Source: Bin55 sp965203735
Lineage (GTDB): Bacteria; Pseudomonadota; Gammaproteobacteria; Pseudomonadales; Azotimanducaceae
Assembly (NCBI GenBank): GCA_965203735.1
Contig: OZ241909.1
Span: forward strand, 3,038,001 to 3,102,000
DNA: 64,000 nucleotides
Reading direction: 5' to 3'
Positions 44,773 through 53,504 of this stretch are shown here, in pieces (position 1 is the stretch's first letter; each line of letters opens with the position of its first letter). A model generated the notes under the pieces. The model did not search any database and was not told where the DNA came from. It worked only from the letters and a program-made list of their open reading frames with translations. A program made the position numbers and the translations under genes.

Positions 44773-45495
44773 TTGGAACGTCACATGAGTAACTCCGCCG
44801 CTCCAGCTGTAACCGCGATTGCAGAACAAGTGAGGAAAGAATGCGGCATCGATACAAACATCTACTTTCGATCATTGCACGACGGCTCCATGTCGCTCGA
44901 CGGTTTTAGGCGATCACAGGAACAGTTCTTCTTTTGTGTCGCCTTCTTTTCGCGTCCAATGATGGCTTTGGTGGGACGAATACACAATCCTAGTAGCAGA
45001 CTCGAAATCCTGCGAAATGTGGTGGAAGAACACGGGCAGTTTGAAGAATCCGCCTTTCACCAACACACTTTTGAATCATTTTTACGAACGATAGGAAGCG
45101 ATGTTCAGGAGCTCGAAGACCAAAGACGACAATGGCCCGAGGTTCGAGCTTTCAACAGTTCCTTGATTGGAACATGCCTTTTGGATGAGCTTGAAGTAGG
45201 TATAGCATGCATGGGCATTATTGAGTACTGCTTTGTTTCAATTTCGACCCGTATTGCACAGGAAGTGGTGCAGCGAGATTGGTTAAGAGAACAGGATCTT
45301 GTGCACTACAGGATTCATGCGGACATTGATGTACGACACGCACAAGACTTTTTCGAATTGTTGGAAGATTCTTGGACCAAAGGCAAACGCCGGGTTTGGA
45401 TCGAGCAAGGTCTCCGATTGGGCGCATACATTTTCGACCGCCTCTACTCAAGTCTGCACGCTTCAGCTCTTAAGCAAGTCGCAATGACCGATTGA
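44773..45495 (+). CDS. Haem-oxygenase-like diiron oxidase (TenA/CADD-type fold)
   Basis: A 240-residue all-helical protein of the haem-oxygenase-like superfamily. Candidate iron ligands sit where diiron members have them: E85/E86 in VVEEHGQFE, H96 or H98, E151 in GIIEYCFVSIS, and the triad H182-x3-D186-x2-H189 in HADIDVRHAQDFF. Relatives of this kind (UndA, BesC, CADD, AetD) use iron and oxygen to cleave or desaturate amino- and fatty-acid-like substrates. The full ligand set argues against a thiaminase (TenA) role. It ends the cluster with the BtaA-like and GNAT-like genes. The start could be the ATG at 44773 or at residue 5. Confidence 0.78.
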   Translation: MERHMSNSAAPAVTAIAEQVRKECGIDTNIYFRSLHDGSMSLDGFRRSQEQFFFCVAFFSRPMMALVGRIHNPSSRLEILRNVVEEHGQFEESAFHQHTFESFLRTIGSDVQELEDQRRQWPEVRAFNSSLIGTCLLDELEVGIACMGIIEYCFVSISTRIAQEVVQRDWLREQDLVHYRIHADIDVRHAQDFFELLEDSWTKGKRRVWIEQGLRLGAYIFDRLYSSLHASALKQVAMTD

Positions 45496-45669
45496 GTAGT
45501 CATTCCTCTACCTGCCTGCTTCTAGCTGCGTACGACCCAATAGGGCGAATTGTTCTCGCTCTAGTGTCCCAAGAATATCGTTGTCACATACTGAAAGTGA
45601 TGTCAATTTGCCAACCAAATAAAATGCTGATCACCTTATTTGAGCAGTTGAATACGCGAGCTGGGTCCG

Positions 45670-46260
45670 ATGATTGTGGAATTGGTTACAAAAGGCTACC
45701 GGTGGTTTCTCGACGTTTTGAGACCTATTGACGGATTAGGTCCTCTGGCGCTTCGAATTTTTCTTGCGCCAGTCATGATCGAATCGGGATGGAGAAAAAT
45801 TGCCGGATTCGACGGGACCGTCTCGTGGTTTTCCAATATGGGGCTACCCTTTCCAGAAATCATGGCTACTCTCGCGGCAGCCGCAGAATTTGGTGGAGGA
45901 ATATTTCTCATTTTTGGGTTCTGTACAAGACTTGTTGCAATCCCCCTTATGGTTACTATGCTCGTGGCGGCATTCTTGGTTCACGCGGAAAATGGCTGGC
46001 TAGCAATTTCTGATTCATCCAGCTTTCTTGCGAACGAACGCGTTATGGAGGCCGCTCCGAAAAAGGAGATCATCAAAGACATCGTGCGCGAGCATGGCAA
46101 CTATCGCTACCTAACTAGCTCGGGCCCCATCACAATACTCAACAATGGGATGGAGTTCGCAATCACCTATTTCGTCATGCTGTTAGCGTTGATGTTTACA
46201 GGTGGAGGGAGGTACGTTAGCGTGGATTACTGGATAGCGCGATGGCGCAATATTGTGTGA
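45670..46260 (+). CDS. DoxX family membrane protein
   Basis: A 196-residue protein with four hydrophobic helices and the DoxX signature at the first (GLGPLALRIFLAPVMIESGWRKIAGFDG), then GLPFPEIMATLAAAAEFGGGIFLIFGF. An insertion of about 50 charged residues lies before the last helix. DoxX proteins are inner-membrane proteins linked to redox or quinone processes; many have no known function. It lies 174 bp after the diiron oxidase and 9 bp before the DUF1801 gene. Confidence 0.85.
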   Translation: MIVELVTKGYRWFLDVLRPIDGLGPLALRIFLAPVMIESGWRKIAGFDGTVSWFSNMGLPFPEIMATLAAAAEFGGGIFLIFGFCTRLVAIPLMVTMLVAAFLVHAENGWLAISDSSSFLANERVMEAAPKKEIIKDIVREHGNYRYLTSSGPITILNNGMEFAITYFVMLLALMFTGGGRYVSVDYWIARWRNIV

Positions 46261-46269
46261 GGATTAGAA

Positions 46270-46695
46270 ATGACCGAAAACAAGACCAAACAAAACGACG
46301 CAAGCGTCGAAGAGTTTCTAGCTCAAGTCGAAGACGAGACAAAGAGAGCGGATACTCAAACAATCGTCGAAATGATGGGAGAAATTACAGGTTATCCAGC
46401 CACAATGTGGGGTGGCAGCATCATTGGATTTGGCAAGTATGTCTACCATTACAAGAGCGGTCGTTCAGGGGAATGGTCCCTAGTTGGAGTATCGCCTCGC
46501 GCCCGCAATATCTCGGTCTACATCATGCCTGGATTCGGGAACTACGACGATCTCATGGCTCGGTTGGGTAAACACAAGACAGGCAAGTCATGTCTGTACA
46601 TCAATCGATTGGCGGATGTAGATACGGAAGTCCTCAGGGAGCTCATTTCCAAGTCCGTCGATTACATGAAAGAAAAGTACGACGTAACCGACTAG
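46270..46695 (+). CDS. DUF1801 domain protein
   Basis: A 141-residue protein with the DUF1801 core: EEFLAQVEDETKRADTQTIVEMM, MWGGSIIGFGKYVYHYKSG, ARNISVYIMPGF and HKTGKSCLYINRLADVD. The fold (YdhG-like) is common but without a settled biochemical role. It is 9 bp downstream of the DoxX gene and so probably co-transcribed. It is convergent with ychF, with 35 bp between stops. Confidence 0.9.
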   Translation: MTENKTKQNDASVEEFLAQVEDETKRADTQTIVEMMGEITGYPATMWGGSIIGFGKYVYHYKSGRSGEWSLVGVSPRARNISVYIMPGFGNYDDLMARLGKHKTGKSCLYINRLADVDTEVLRELISKSVDYMKEKYDVTD

Positions 46696-46730
46696 CGTTC
46701 GCGGAAGCCTACGAAGCAACAAGACGTCCT

Positions 46731-47822
46731 TTAAACGTTGAATCGGAAATAAATGACATCTCCGTCTTGGACTATGTAGTCTCTGCTCTCCAGACGCCAC
46801 TTGCCGGCACTCTTGGCTCCTTGCTCTCCTTCATGTGCAACAAAGTCTTCGTACTCAATCACTTCTGCTCGTATGAAACCTCGTTCGAAATCGGTGTGGA
46901 TCCGTCCTGCAGCCCGAACAGCAATTGTTCCTCGAGGAATTGTCCAGGCTCTTACCTCTTCCTGATTCGTTGTAAAGAAGTGATGTAGTCCTAGTAAGTT
47001 GTAGCCTGCCTCAACGATCCTTGTTAGTCCGGATCCCACTAGACCCAAGTCCTGCAAGAACTCGCTTTGCTCCTCCTCATCAAGTCCCTGCAATTCAGCT
47101 TCGACCTCACCGCAAAATGCGATGCACTCCGCACTCTCGCTAGCTGCCACCTCACGCAACGAATCGTAGTGAATGTTACTAGCCAGATCCTTCTCGCCAA
47201 GATTGGCGACATACATTACTGGTTTAGATGTGAGGAATTCCCAAGATCGCAGCAGTTCCTCATTCATGTTCATAAATTTCATGGCTCGAAGGGGGATGCC
47301 ATCGTTCAATTGCAACGCGACCGAGTCGAGAGCTTCCAATTCGGTTAGCGCACTCTTGTCTCCCGAGTTCGCCAGTCGACGCAACTTATCCCGAATTCGT
47401 TCGGAGCGCTCCAAATCTGCCAGAAGCAGTTCAGTGTTCACCACCTCGACGTCCCGAGGTGGATCTATCGATCCATCGACATGCACTACGTTCCCGTCGT
47501 CGAAGCATCGTACGACATGGACAATAGCATCTACTTCTCGAATGTGGGCAAGGAACTTATTCCCTAATCCCTCGCCTTTGGATGCGCCATGGATTAGACC
47601 GGCAATGTCCACGAATCTCATCGTGGTCGGTACCCTTCTTGGAACTGAGACAATCTCTGCGATGCGATCCAGTCTCTGGTCCGGGACGGAAACAACTCCC
47701 ACATTGGGTTCTACAGTGCAGAACGGGAAATTGAGTGCACTAACTTGTGCATTGGTCAAAGCATTGAATAGAGTGGACTTGCCAACGTTTGGCAAGCCAA
47801 CAATGCCGCAGGAAAATCCCAT
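46731..47822 (-). CDS. ychF: Redox-regulated ATPase/GTPase YchF
   Basis: A 363-residue Obg-family nucleotide hydrolase that binds ribosomes. G1 is GLPNVGKST, G3 is VDIAGLIHGASKGEGLG, and the G4 position reads NLGE instead of N-K-x-D, the YchF/OLA1 mark for ATP preference. The C-terminal TGS domain ends YIVQDGDVIYFRFNV. It sits downstream of pth on the same strand, the normal gammaproteobacterial order rplY-pth-ychF. Confidence 0.96.
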   Translation of the reverse strand: MGFSCGIVGLPNVGKSTLFNALTNAQVSALNFPFCTVEPNVGVVSVPDQRLDRIAEIVSVPRRVPTTMRFVDIAGLIHGASKGEGLGNKFLAHIREVDAIVHVVRCFDDGNVVHVDGSIDPPRDVEVVNTELLLADLERSERIRDKLRRLANSGDKSALTELEALDSVALQLNDGIPLRAMKFMNMNEELLRSWEFLTSKPVMYVANLGEKDLASNIHYDSLREVAASESAECIAFCGEVEAELQGLDEEEQSEFLQDLGLVGSGLTRIVEAGYNLLGLHHFFTTNQEEVRAWTIPRGTIAVRAAGRIHTDFERGFIRAEVIEYEDFVAHEGEQGAKSAGKWRLESRDYIVQDGDVIYFRFNV

Positions 47823-47890
47823 CGTTACGGGTGATCTAGCTCGCGCTCACCGGGACAGAATCGCTTAAGCTCGGTCGACTAGATTTCTGT

Positions 47891-48571
47891 TCACTCACTG
47901 CGGGAGTGAAGCAGCAGCATTGCTTGCTGCCAGTCTCCGGACATAACGCTCTGCAACAGTTCGTCGCTCATTTCGCTCGCTGACTCGGCTTGGGTTCGTT
48001 CCGTGCGAGGCATGTTGCATCCCGTCAGGTAGTTATGCATTTGGTCGGGGCTTCCCGGGTGACCCACACCAATCCGCAGCCTCGCGAACTCACGGTTGCC
48101 TCCAAACGCATCAATCAAACTTTTCATTCCGTTGTGACCGTTGTGGCCCCCACCAATCTTGAGTTTGCAAGTACCAGCTGGAAACGCAACTTCATCGTAA
48201 GCCACCAAGATACGACTCATAGGAATCTTGAAGAAACGAACCAAGGGACCCACAGATTGTCCGGAGAGATTCATAAATGTGGTGGGTACCAAAACTCGAA
48301 CATCGTGGTCGAAAATCTTCCCTCGACCTACCAGTCCCTTGAAGCGGGGTTCATTGCGCAAGGTAATCGCAAACTGTTGCGCAAGACTTCTAGCCCATCG
48401 TTCTCCTGTGTTATGACGTGTGTCCGCATACTTGGATCCGGGATTCCCCAGACCCACGATGAGCTTAAGTGAAGAGGAGTCTTCGTCGTCCGACTCGTCT
48501 CCATGGACTTCATCGTTGGAAGATCGAAACCAACGATTAAAGCCTGTTACAAGATTACGAAGTTTTGCCAG
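47891..48571 (-). CDS. pth: Peptidyl-tRNA hydrolase, start uncertain
   Basis: Releases peptides from peptidyl-tRNA. Core motifs are LIVGLGNPGSKYADTRHNTG with the catalytic His, VPTTFMNLSGQSVG and GGGHNGHNGMKS. The start is unusual. No ATG, GTG or TTG lies between the rplY stop (48576) and the GTG inside IVGLGNPG, which would cut the first strand. The nearest plausible start after rplY is CTG at 48569-48571, with GGAG 7 bases upstream. In-frame ATGs at 48673 and 48658 lie inside rplY and would add a Lys/Arg-rich extension read from the rplY acidic tail. Either way the protein has about 35 or more residues ahead of the normal Pth start. Confidence 0.85.
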   Translation of the reverse strand: MAKLRNLVTGFNRWFRSSNDEVHGDESDDEDSSSLKLIVGLGNPGSKYADTRHNTGERWARSLAQQFAITLRNEPRFKGLVGRGKIFDHDVRVLVPTTFMNLSGQSVGPLVRFFKIPMSRILVAYDEVAFPAGTCKLKIGGGHNGHNGMKSLIDAFGGNREFARLRIGVGHPGSPDQMHNYLTGCNMPRTERTQAESASEMSDELLQSVMSGDWQQAMLLLHSRSE

Positions 48572-48575
48572 AAGA

Positions 48576-49253
48576 CTACTCCGAATCTTCTTCGGGTTCC
48601 TCCGGAGTCTCTTCCTCTTCTTCCCCTTCCGTTTCGACGAGTTCTTCCTCTTCCTCATCCACTGCCATTCCACGCGGCATGTGGACGTTCACGATTTGAT
48701 CATCGCGTCCTTCGCCTTGCGTTAGAACCACAAACGAAACGCCTGGAGGCAACTCTATATCGGAAAGATGGACTGCATCCCCTATATCCAAGTGTTCAAG
48801 ATCTATCTCAATGAACTCAGGCAGGTCACGAGGCAGGCAACTGACTTGCACTTCAGTCAAGTTATACGAGACCATGCCGCCGTTAAGTCTTACACCAACG
48901 CATGCTTCTTCATTAAGAAAATGAAACGGAATAGAAACTTGAAGCTCTTGATCTTCTCGAACTCTGAGAAAGTCTACATGGACTACTTTTTCGGTTGCTG
49001 GATGACGTTGCAACTCCCTCAATACGACCTGCTCGGACCGATCTCCTAGAGTCAAGCTGAGTACCTGAGAGAAGAAGGCTTCGTCTTCCACGACTTTGGC
49101 AATACGTCGATAGTCGATGGTGAAATGAACAGGGCTCTCTCCACCACCATAGACGACTCCTGGAACTTGGTCTTGATTTCGCCGAAGTCGACGTGCCGTC
49201 GAGGTACCAACATCCTCGCGTTGGCTCGCATCAATGGTCAGTAGATCTGGCAT
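48576..49253 (-). CDS. rplY: Ribosomal protein L25, CTC/TL5 type
   Basis: A 225-residue 5S-rRNA-binding protein of the large subunit. The N-terminal domain reads REDVGTSTARRLRRNQDQVPGVVYGG, the TL5-type C-terminal domain follows from about residue 95, and the protein ends in a run of Glu residues about 30 residues long. The extended form (225 against 94 residues in E. coli) is the general-stress CTC type. It starts with ATG at 49253, 50 bp after the tRNA-Gln gene. Confidence 0.95.
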   Translation of the reverse strand: MPDLLTIDASQREDVGTSTARRLRRNQDQVPGVVYGGGESPVHFTIDYRRIAKVVEDEAFFSQVLSLTLGDRSEQVVLRELQRHPATEKVVHVDFLRVREDQELQVSIPFHFLNEEACVGVRLNGGMVSYNLTEVQVSCLPRDLPEFIEIDLEHLDIGDAVHLSDIELPPGVSFVVLTQGEGRDDQIVNVHMPRGMAVDEEEEELVETEGEEEEETPEEPEEDSE

Positions 49254-49303
49254 GTGAATTTACCTCGAACAAGTGATTTATCTGATTGTGCTTAGGAGCT
49301 GGG

Positions 49304-49378
49304 TGGCTGGGGTGGCAGGATTCGAACCTGCGAATGACGGGTTCAAAGCCCGTTGCCTTACCACTTGGCCACACCCCA
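49304..49378 (-). tRNA. tRNA-Gln (TTG)
   Basis: A 75-base cloverleaf with encoded CCA, read on the minus strand. The acceptor stem is TGGGGTG against CACCCCA, the anticodon arm is ACGGG-CTTTGAA-CCCGT with anticodon TTG, and the T arm is GCAGG-TTCGAAT-CCTGC. The 5' end TGGGGT and discriminator G match bacterial tRNA-Gln. It lies between lolB and rplY, where gammaproteobacteria often carry it. Confidence 0.95.
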
Positions 49379-49612
49379 ATTCGGCACGAAATTTTAAGCC
49401 AACCTCTTGCGAAGTCAAACGGAATGAGTAGAAGTATCAAAGCGTAATCTGAATTGAGCTGAAGTAGACACGTCCGATTCGGCTTAGTTCTATCGCCGGA
49501 GAGCCGAGACTGAGAAGAGCCCACTTCTCGTCAATTGCCAGCTATTTGTTACAAACCGGTCGCATTCTCACATTTGAGGGTCTGATTACTTCGAAATGTG
49601 CAACTAGGGTCT

Positions 49613-50230
49613 TCAACTGTCGAAAATCATTCGCATTTTGGTCGATCCATTCAACATTCGAATTTCCTTGACCGTCTTCGAGTCCTCAGTTTTGCGAAAG
49701 TCGTAAATTGCCTGGACTGTCCAAGCATCGTAATCGAACTCAATGAGTCTGTCTTGCTTGTCGTATACGTGACTCCGCCCAGATTTCACCAACCTACAGT
49801 TCATGGTCAAACAATCGGGCAACTCCAAGATTGGAACAGAGATCGCGAACTCCTCTTCCAACCAAGTCTGGACATCGACATTTCTTAAAGTTTGGCCATT
49901 TGGTGTCTCAATATCTGCAGATTCCCCATTTCCCACAATGCGGATCCTCCGCAATCCGAGTCTGTCTCTAAGGAGGAGTTCATACGCGGTTTCTTTCGAC
50001 TTCCAAGTGAAGACTGCACTGAATGAGTCTGATGGTGATTTGTATATGAATCTGCCTTTAAGAACTTGCGACCAGTTGGGATCGATTCGTGTCGAATCTT
50101 CCGGTGCCCGCAGTGGAAGACATGACACAAGCAATGCGCAGGTAAGAACAACGAGCCCAAGTCGGGCTACCGTGGCACAGAACCGAGATATCTGGTTGAA
50201 TTGCACGCCAGTTGTACGCTCTGTTATCAT
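49613..50230 (-). CDS. lolB: Outer-membrane lipoprotein insertion protein LolB
   Basis: Accepts lipoproteins from LolA and inserts them into the outer membrane. The signal ends in lipobox LLVSC at about residues 32-36. The mature part has the LolB core: WSQVLKGRFIYKSPSDSFSAVFTW, YELLLRDRLGLRRIRI, and WLEEEFAISVPI. I use the ATG at 50230 (205 residues). The frame extends upstream but would overlap hemA. The gene is divergent from hemA with 36 bp between starts. The usual downstream ispE is missing here. Confidence 0.88.
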   Translation of the reverse strand: MITERTTGVQFNQISRFCATVARLGLVVLTCALLVSCLPLRAPEDSTRIDPNWSQVLKGRFIYKSPSDSFSAVFTWKSKETAYELLLRDRLGLRRIRIVGNGESADIETPNGQTLRNVDVQTWLEEEFAISVPILELPDCLTMNCRLVKSGRSHVYDKQDRLIEFDYDAWTVQAIYDFRKTEDSKTVKEIRMLNGSTKMRMIFDS

Positions 50231-50266
50231 GTCATCCAATTGCGATATACACATCGAAATTAATTC

Positions 50267-51532
50267 ATGCCGATCATTGCCTTCGGCCTCAATCACCGTA
50301 CCGCGGGGATTGACCTGAGGGGGCGGGCATCAATACTACCCAACGACCTCCCAACCGCCCTTGAAGCACTAAGAAGCTCTGCGTCCTTCATCCGTGAAGC
50401 GATCATACTATCTACCTGCAATCGAACGGAGATTCACGCTCAAGTACGAGATATCTCCGAAAACGAAACAAGACGGCACATGCTCAGTTGGCTTGCAGAC
50501 TTTCGAGACTTGACCCTGAGCGAGCTGGAGTCTTCGATTTATTGCCATTGGGAACAAGATGCTGTCAGACATATTCTCAGCGTCGCTTCAGGTCTTGACT
50601 CTCAGGTTCTTGGAGAGCCTCAGATATTCGGACAGTTCAAAGCTGCCTTTTACACCGCAAATCGTGCAAATTCAGTAAACACGGATCTAACAGATCTTGT
50701 GATGGCCGCAATCAAGACAGGCAAGAGAGTCCGCTCCGACACGGAGATAGGCCAAAACTCAATCTCAATCGCACAGGCAGCGGTAATTATGGCGCGACAG
50801 ATTTTTTCGGACCTAAACCAGACGAATGTCTTGCTGCTAGGTGCCGGTGAGACCATCTGCCTAGTCAGTAGACACATGAAATCGGCAAACGTCCGCACTA
50901 TTGCCATCGCGAACCGAACCATGGCCAATGCGTCCCGCGTTGCAAAGCTTGTGGACGCGGAAGCCATGGCTCTATCGGAGTTCGGCTCGCGACTGCACGA
51001 ATACGACATCGTTATAAGCTCGACGAACAGTCCGGCCTCGGTATTGAGCAAGGAAGTCGTGGAGCACGCATGCAGCCAGCGACGGTTTAGACCCATGTTC
51101 ATCGTAGACCTTGCAGTCCCTCGTGATGTGGAGGCATCTGTTAGCGATTTGAGCAATGTATACCTCTACACCATCGACAATCTGACATCGGTAATTGACG
51201 AGAACCTAAAGTTGCGTATGGACTGCTTGGTGCAAGCGAATGCGATCGTCGATGAAGGCGTGCAGATGTACGAGGAACAACACAGAATCCGAAAAGTCTC
51301 AGGACTAGTCACTAATTTTCGCGAATCCGTTTCAAACATGCGCAAGCAAGAAATTGATAGAGCTCACGCACGACTCCGTGCAGGAGAGGACCCTCACGAG
51401 GTTATCGAGCGGCTTGGTGAAGCACTGGCACACAAGTTTGCGCACAACCCTACGGTGGCTATGAGAAACGCCAGCAAGTCCGATGATCAAGAGCTACTGG
51501 CTCTATTGTCTGAAGTATTTCAACCCAAGTAA
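50267..51532 (+). CDS. hemA: Glutamyl-tRNA reductase
   Basis: The first committed step of C5-pathway tetrapyrrole synthesis: reduces glutamyl-tRNA to glutamate-1-semialdehyde with NADPH. The catalytic Cys is C51 in ILSTCNRTEI. SGLDSQVLGEPQI and the NADPH-binding VLLLGAGETICLV are intact, as is the C-terminal dimerisation helix. At 421 residues it is full length. Its TAA overlaps the prfA ATG (TAATG), so the operon hemA-prfA-prmC-moeB is tightly coupled. Confidence 0.97.
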   Translation: MPIIAFGLNHRTAGIDLRGRASILPNDLPTALEALRSSASFIREAIILSTCNRTEIHAQVRDISENETRRHMLSWLADFRDLTLSELESSIYCHWEQDAVRHILSVASGLDSQVLGEPQIFGQFKAAFYTANRANSVNTDLTDLVMAAIKTGKRVRSDTEIGQNSISIAQAAVIMARQIFSDLNQTNVLLLGAGETICLVSRHMKSANVRTIAIANRTMANASRVAKLVDAEAMALSEFGSRLHEYDIVISSTNSPASVLSKEVVEHACSQRRFRPMFIVDLAVPRDVEASVSDLSNVYLYTIDNLTSVIDENLKLRMDCLVQANAIVDEGVQMYEEQHRIRKVSGLVTNFRESVSNMRKQEIDRAHARLRAGEDPHEVIERLGEALAHKFAHNPTVAMRNASKSDDQELLALLSEVFQPK

Positions 51533-52629
51533 TGTCGCTGTCTCCAAGAATTGTTCAACGTCTTGAGGAAATCTCAGATCGTCACGCAGAGATTGAATCG
51601 TTGCTTGGCGACCCGCAAGTGGTTTCCAATCACGAGAGCTTTTCGAGTCTCTCGCGAGAGTACTCCGAGCTACAACCAGTTGTAACAGCCTACCAACGCA
51701 TTAGAACGATTGAAGACGAGATTGAGGAAGCCGAGGAGCTTCTTCAAGAGGGAGACGAAGACTTACGGACGCTTGCTCGAGAGACGATCGAAGAACTTCG
51801 TCCGTCGCTGAACGATGCCTTTGAAGGGATTGAATTACTGCTGGTTCCGTCTGACCCCGACGACAAAGCCAACGTCTTCTTGGAAATACGCGCGGGCACT
51901 GGTGGTGAAGAAGCCGCGCTCTTTGTTGCCGACTTGGCAAAGATGTACGAGAAATACGCGACGCTAAAGGGCTGGAATGCGAAACTCGTCGCCAAGAGAC
52001 CGGCAAGCCAAGGAGGACTGAAAGAAGCAGTATTCAGGATCTCTGGTCAAGATGTATTTGCGAAGTTGAAATTCGAGGCTGGCACACATCGTGTGCAACG
52101 AATCCCCCAAACGGAGTCGCAAGGACGCATTCACACTTCGGCATGCACGGTAGCCATACTGCCCGAGATCGAAGAACTCACCGAAGTAGAGCTGAATGTC
52201 GCTGACTTGCGTATCGATACGTTTCGCGCATCCGGCGCGGGTGGGCAGCACGTGAACAAGACCGACTCCGCGGTTCGAATAACCCACTTGCCCTCTGGAA
52301 CCGTAGCCGAATGCCAGGAGGAGCGTTCGCAGCACCAAAACAAAGATAGAGCTATGGCTTTGCTAAAGTCCAAGATCCTCAGTGAGCAACGCCGGGCTCA
52401 AGAGAAAGAGCGAACCGAAGATCGAAAGCTTCAAGTGGGTTCAGGTGATCGGTCAGAGAGAATCAGGACCTACAACTTTCCACAAGGAAGACTCACGGAC
52501 CATAGAGTTCAACTCACGTTGTACAAACTTGATGAAGTCATGGAAGGCGCGCTTGATCAGGTAATTGAGCCGTTGGTCAAAGAACGACAAGCCGATCTGC
52601 TGCGGGGAATGAAGGATGAAGTGAATTGA
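51532..52629 (+). CDS. prfA: Peptide chain release factor 1
   Basis: Recognises UAA and UAG and triggers peptide release. The GGQ loop is in ASGAGGQHVNKTDSAVR. The stop-codon reading P-x-T motif is PQT in RIPQTESQGRIHTSACTVA (PAT in E. coli). The 365-residue length is standard. It shares one base with the hemA stop, and its own stop overlaps the prmC TTG start. Confidence 0.97.
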   Translation: MSLSPRIVQRLEEISDRHAEIESLLGDPQVVSNHESFSSLSREYSELQPVVTAYQRIRTIEDEIEEAEELLQEGDEDLRTLARETIEELRPSLNDAFEGIELLLVPSDPDDKANVFLEIRAGTGGEEAALFVADLAKMYEKYATLKGWNAKLVAKRPASQGGLKEAVFRISGQDVFAKLKFEAGTHRVQRIPQTESQGRIHTSACTVAILPEIEELTEVELNVADLRIDTFRASGAGGQHVNKTDSAVRITHLPSGTVAECQEERSQHQNKDRAMALLKSKILSEQRRAQEKERTEDRKLQVGSGDRSERIRTYNFPQGRLTDHRVQLTLYKLDEVMEGALDQVIEPLVKERQADLLRGMKDEVN

Positions 52630-53504
52630 TTCCCTCAATAGGAATTACCAAGAGCCCCGTGTTAACCGATACGACTGAAGACCAAACGAACCACCTCAAA
52701 AACTTAGGAGATTGCTTCGCATGGGCTCGAAGCAAAATCGGTAGAAGAGATGCCGAACGATTGCTCGAACATGTGCTCGGTACAACCATCTCTCAACTCT
52801 ATACAAACCCGTCTTTGCAAGTCACTGATGAAGCTGCTAAGCGCCTTTCTGAATTAGTTTCCCGTCGAAGTGGCGGCGAACCAGTTGAGTACATTACCGA
52901 AGAGTGCTACTTTTGGACTCAAAAGCTGCGGATTACATCCGATGTACTTATACCGAGACCAGAGACCGAGGTTCTCATCGAATCTGCGCTCCAATTCCTG
53001 CAGGACGGGAATCGTGTACTGGATCTTGGCACGGGCTCAGGCGCAATTGCGTTAGCGCTAAGCTCTGAATTGAACCTTAGGGTGGTAGCTACAGACATTG
53101 ACCTGAATGCCCTAAATTTGAGCCGAGAAAACTCTGATCGCCTCGATTTTGACGTTGAGCTGGTTCAGTCGGACTGGTATTCCTCGGTGGAGGGACTATT
53201 TGACGTGATAATCTCGAACCCACCTTATGTAGCGATTGGCGACCCCTTACTCACAAAGACCGAATTGCGTTACGAGCCACGTAGCGCATTGGCCAGCAAC
53301 AAAAACGGGCTCGAAGCGCTCGAAAGTGTTATTTTCGGATCCACAGAGTATCTTGAAGAAGGCGGCAGCTTGCTGGTAGAGCACGGCTACGATCAAAGAG
53401 ACCAAGTGTTGAACATGTTCAACAAAGCCGGATTCCACAACATTGGCTGTCGAAACGACTACAGCGATAATCCACGAGTGGTTTTTGGACAGAAACGTGA
53501 ATGA
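52626..53504 (+). CDS. prmC: Release factor glutamine methyltransferase PrmC
   Basis: Methylates the Gln of the GGQ motif in RF1 and RF2. The SAM loop VLDLGTGSGAIALALS and the catalytic NPPY of DVIISNPPYVAIGD are intact. The start is a TTG at 52626 overlapping the prfA stop (TTGA), giving 292 residues. The first 15 residues are not conserved, so a later start is possible. The gene follows its substrate gene directly, as in most gammaproteobacteria. Confidence 0.95.
   Translation: MIPSIGITKSPVLTDTTEDQTNHLKNLGDCFAWARSKIGRRDAERLLEHVLGTTISQLYTNPSLQVTDEAAKRLSELVSRRSGGEPVEYITEECYFWTQKLRITSDVLIPRPETEVLIESALQFLQDGNRVLDLGTGSGAIALALSSELNLRVVATDIDLNALNLSRENSDRLDFDVELVQSDWYSSVEGLFDVIISNPPYVAIGDPLLTKTELRYEPRSALASNKNGLEALESVIFGSTEYLEEGGSLLVEHGYDQRDQVLNMFNKAGFHNIGCRNDYSDNPRVVFGQKRE

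Noticed and set aside
45492..45731. 79-codon plus-strand frame between the diiron oxidase and DoxX
   Set aside because: It overlaps the start of DoxX by about 60 bp in another frame and its sequence lacks coding character.
49231..49524. 97-codon minus-strand frame
   Set aside because: It reads straight through the tRNA-Gln gene and the start of rplY, so it is a chance frame.
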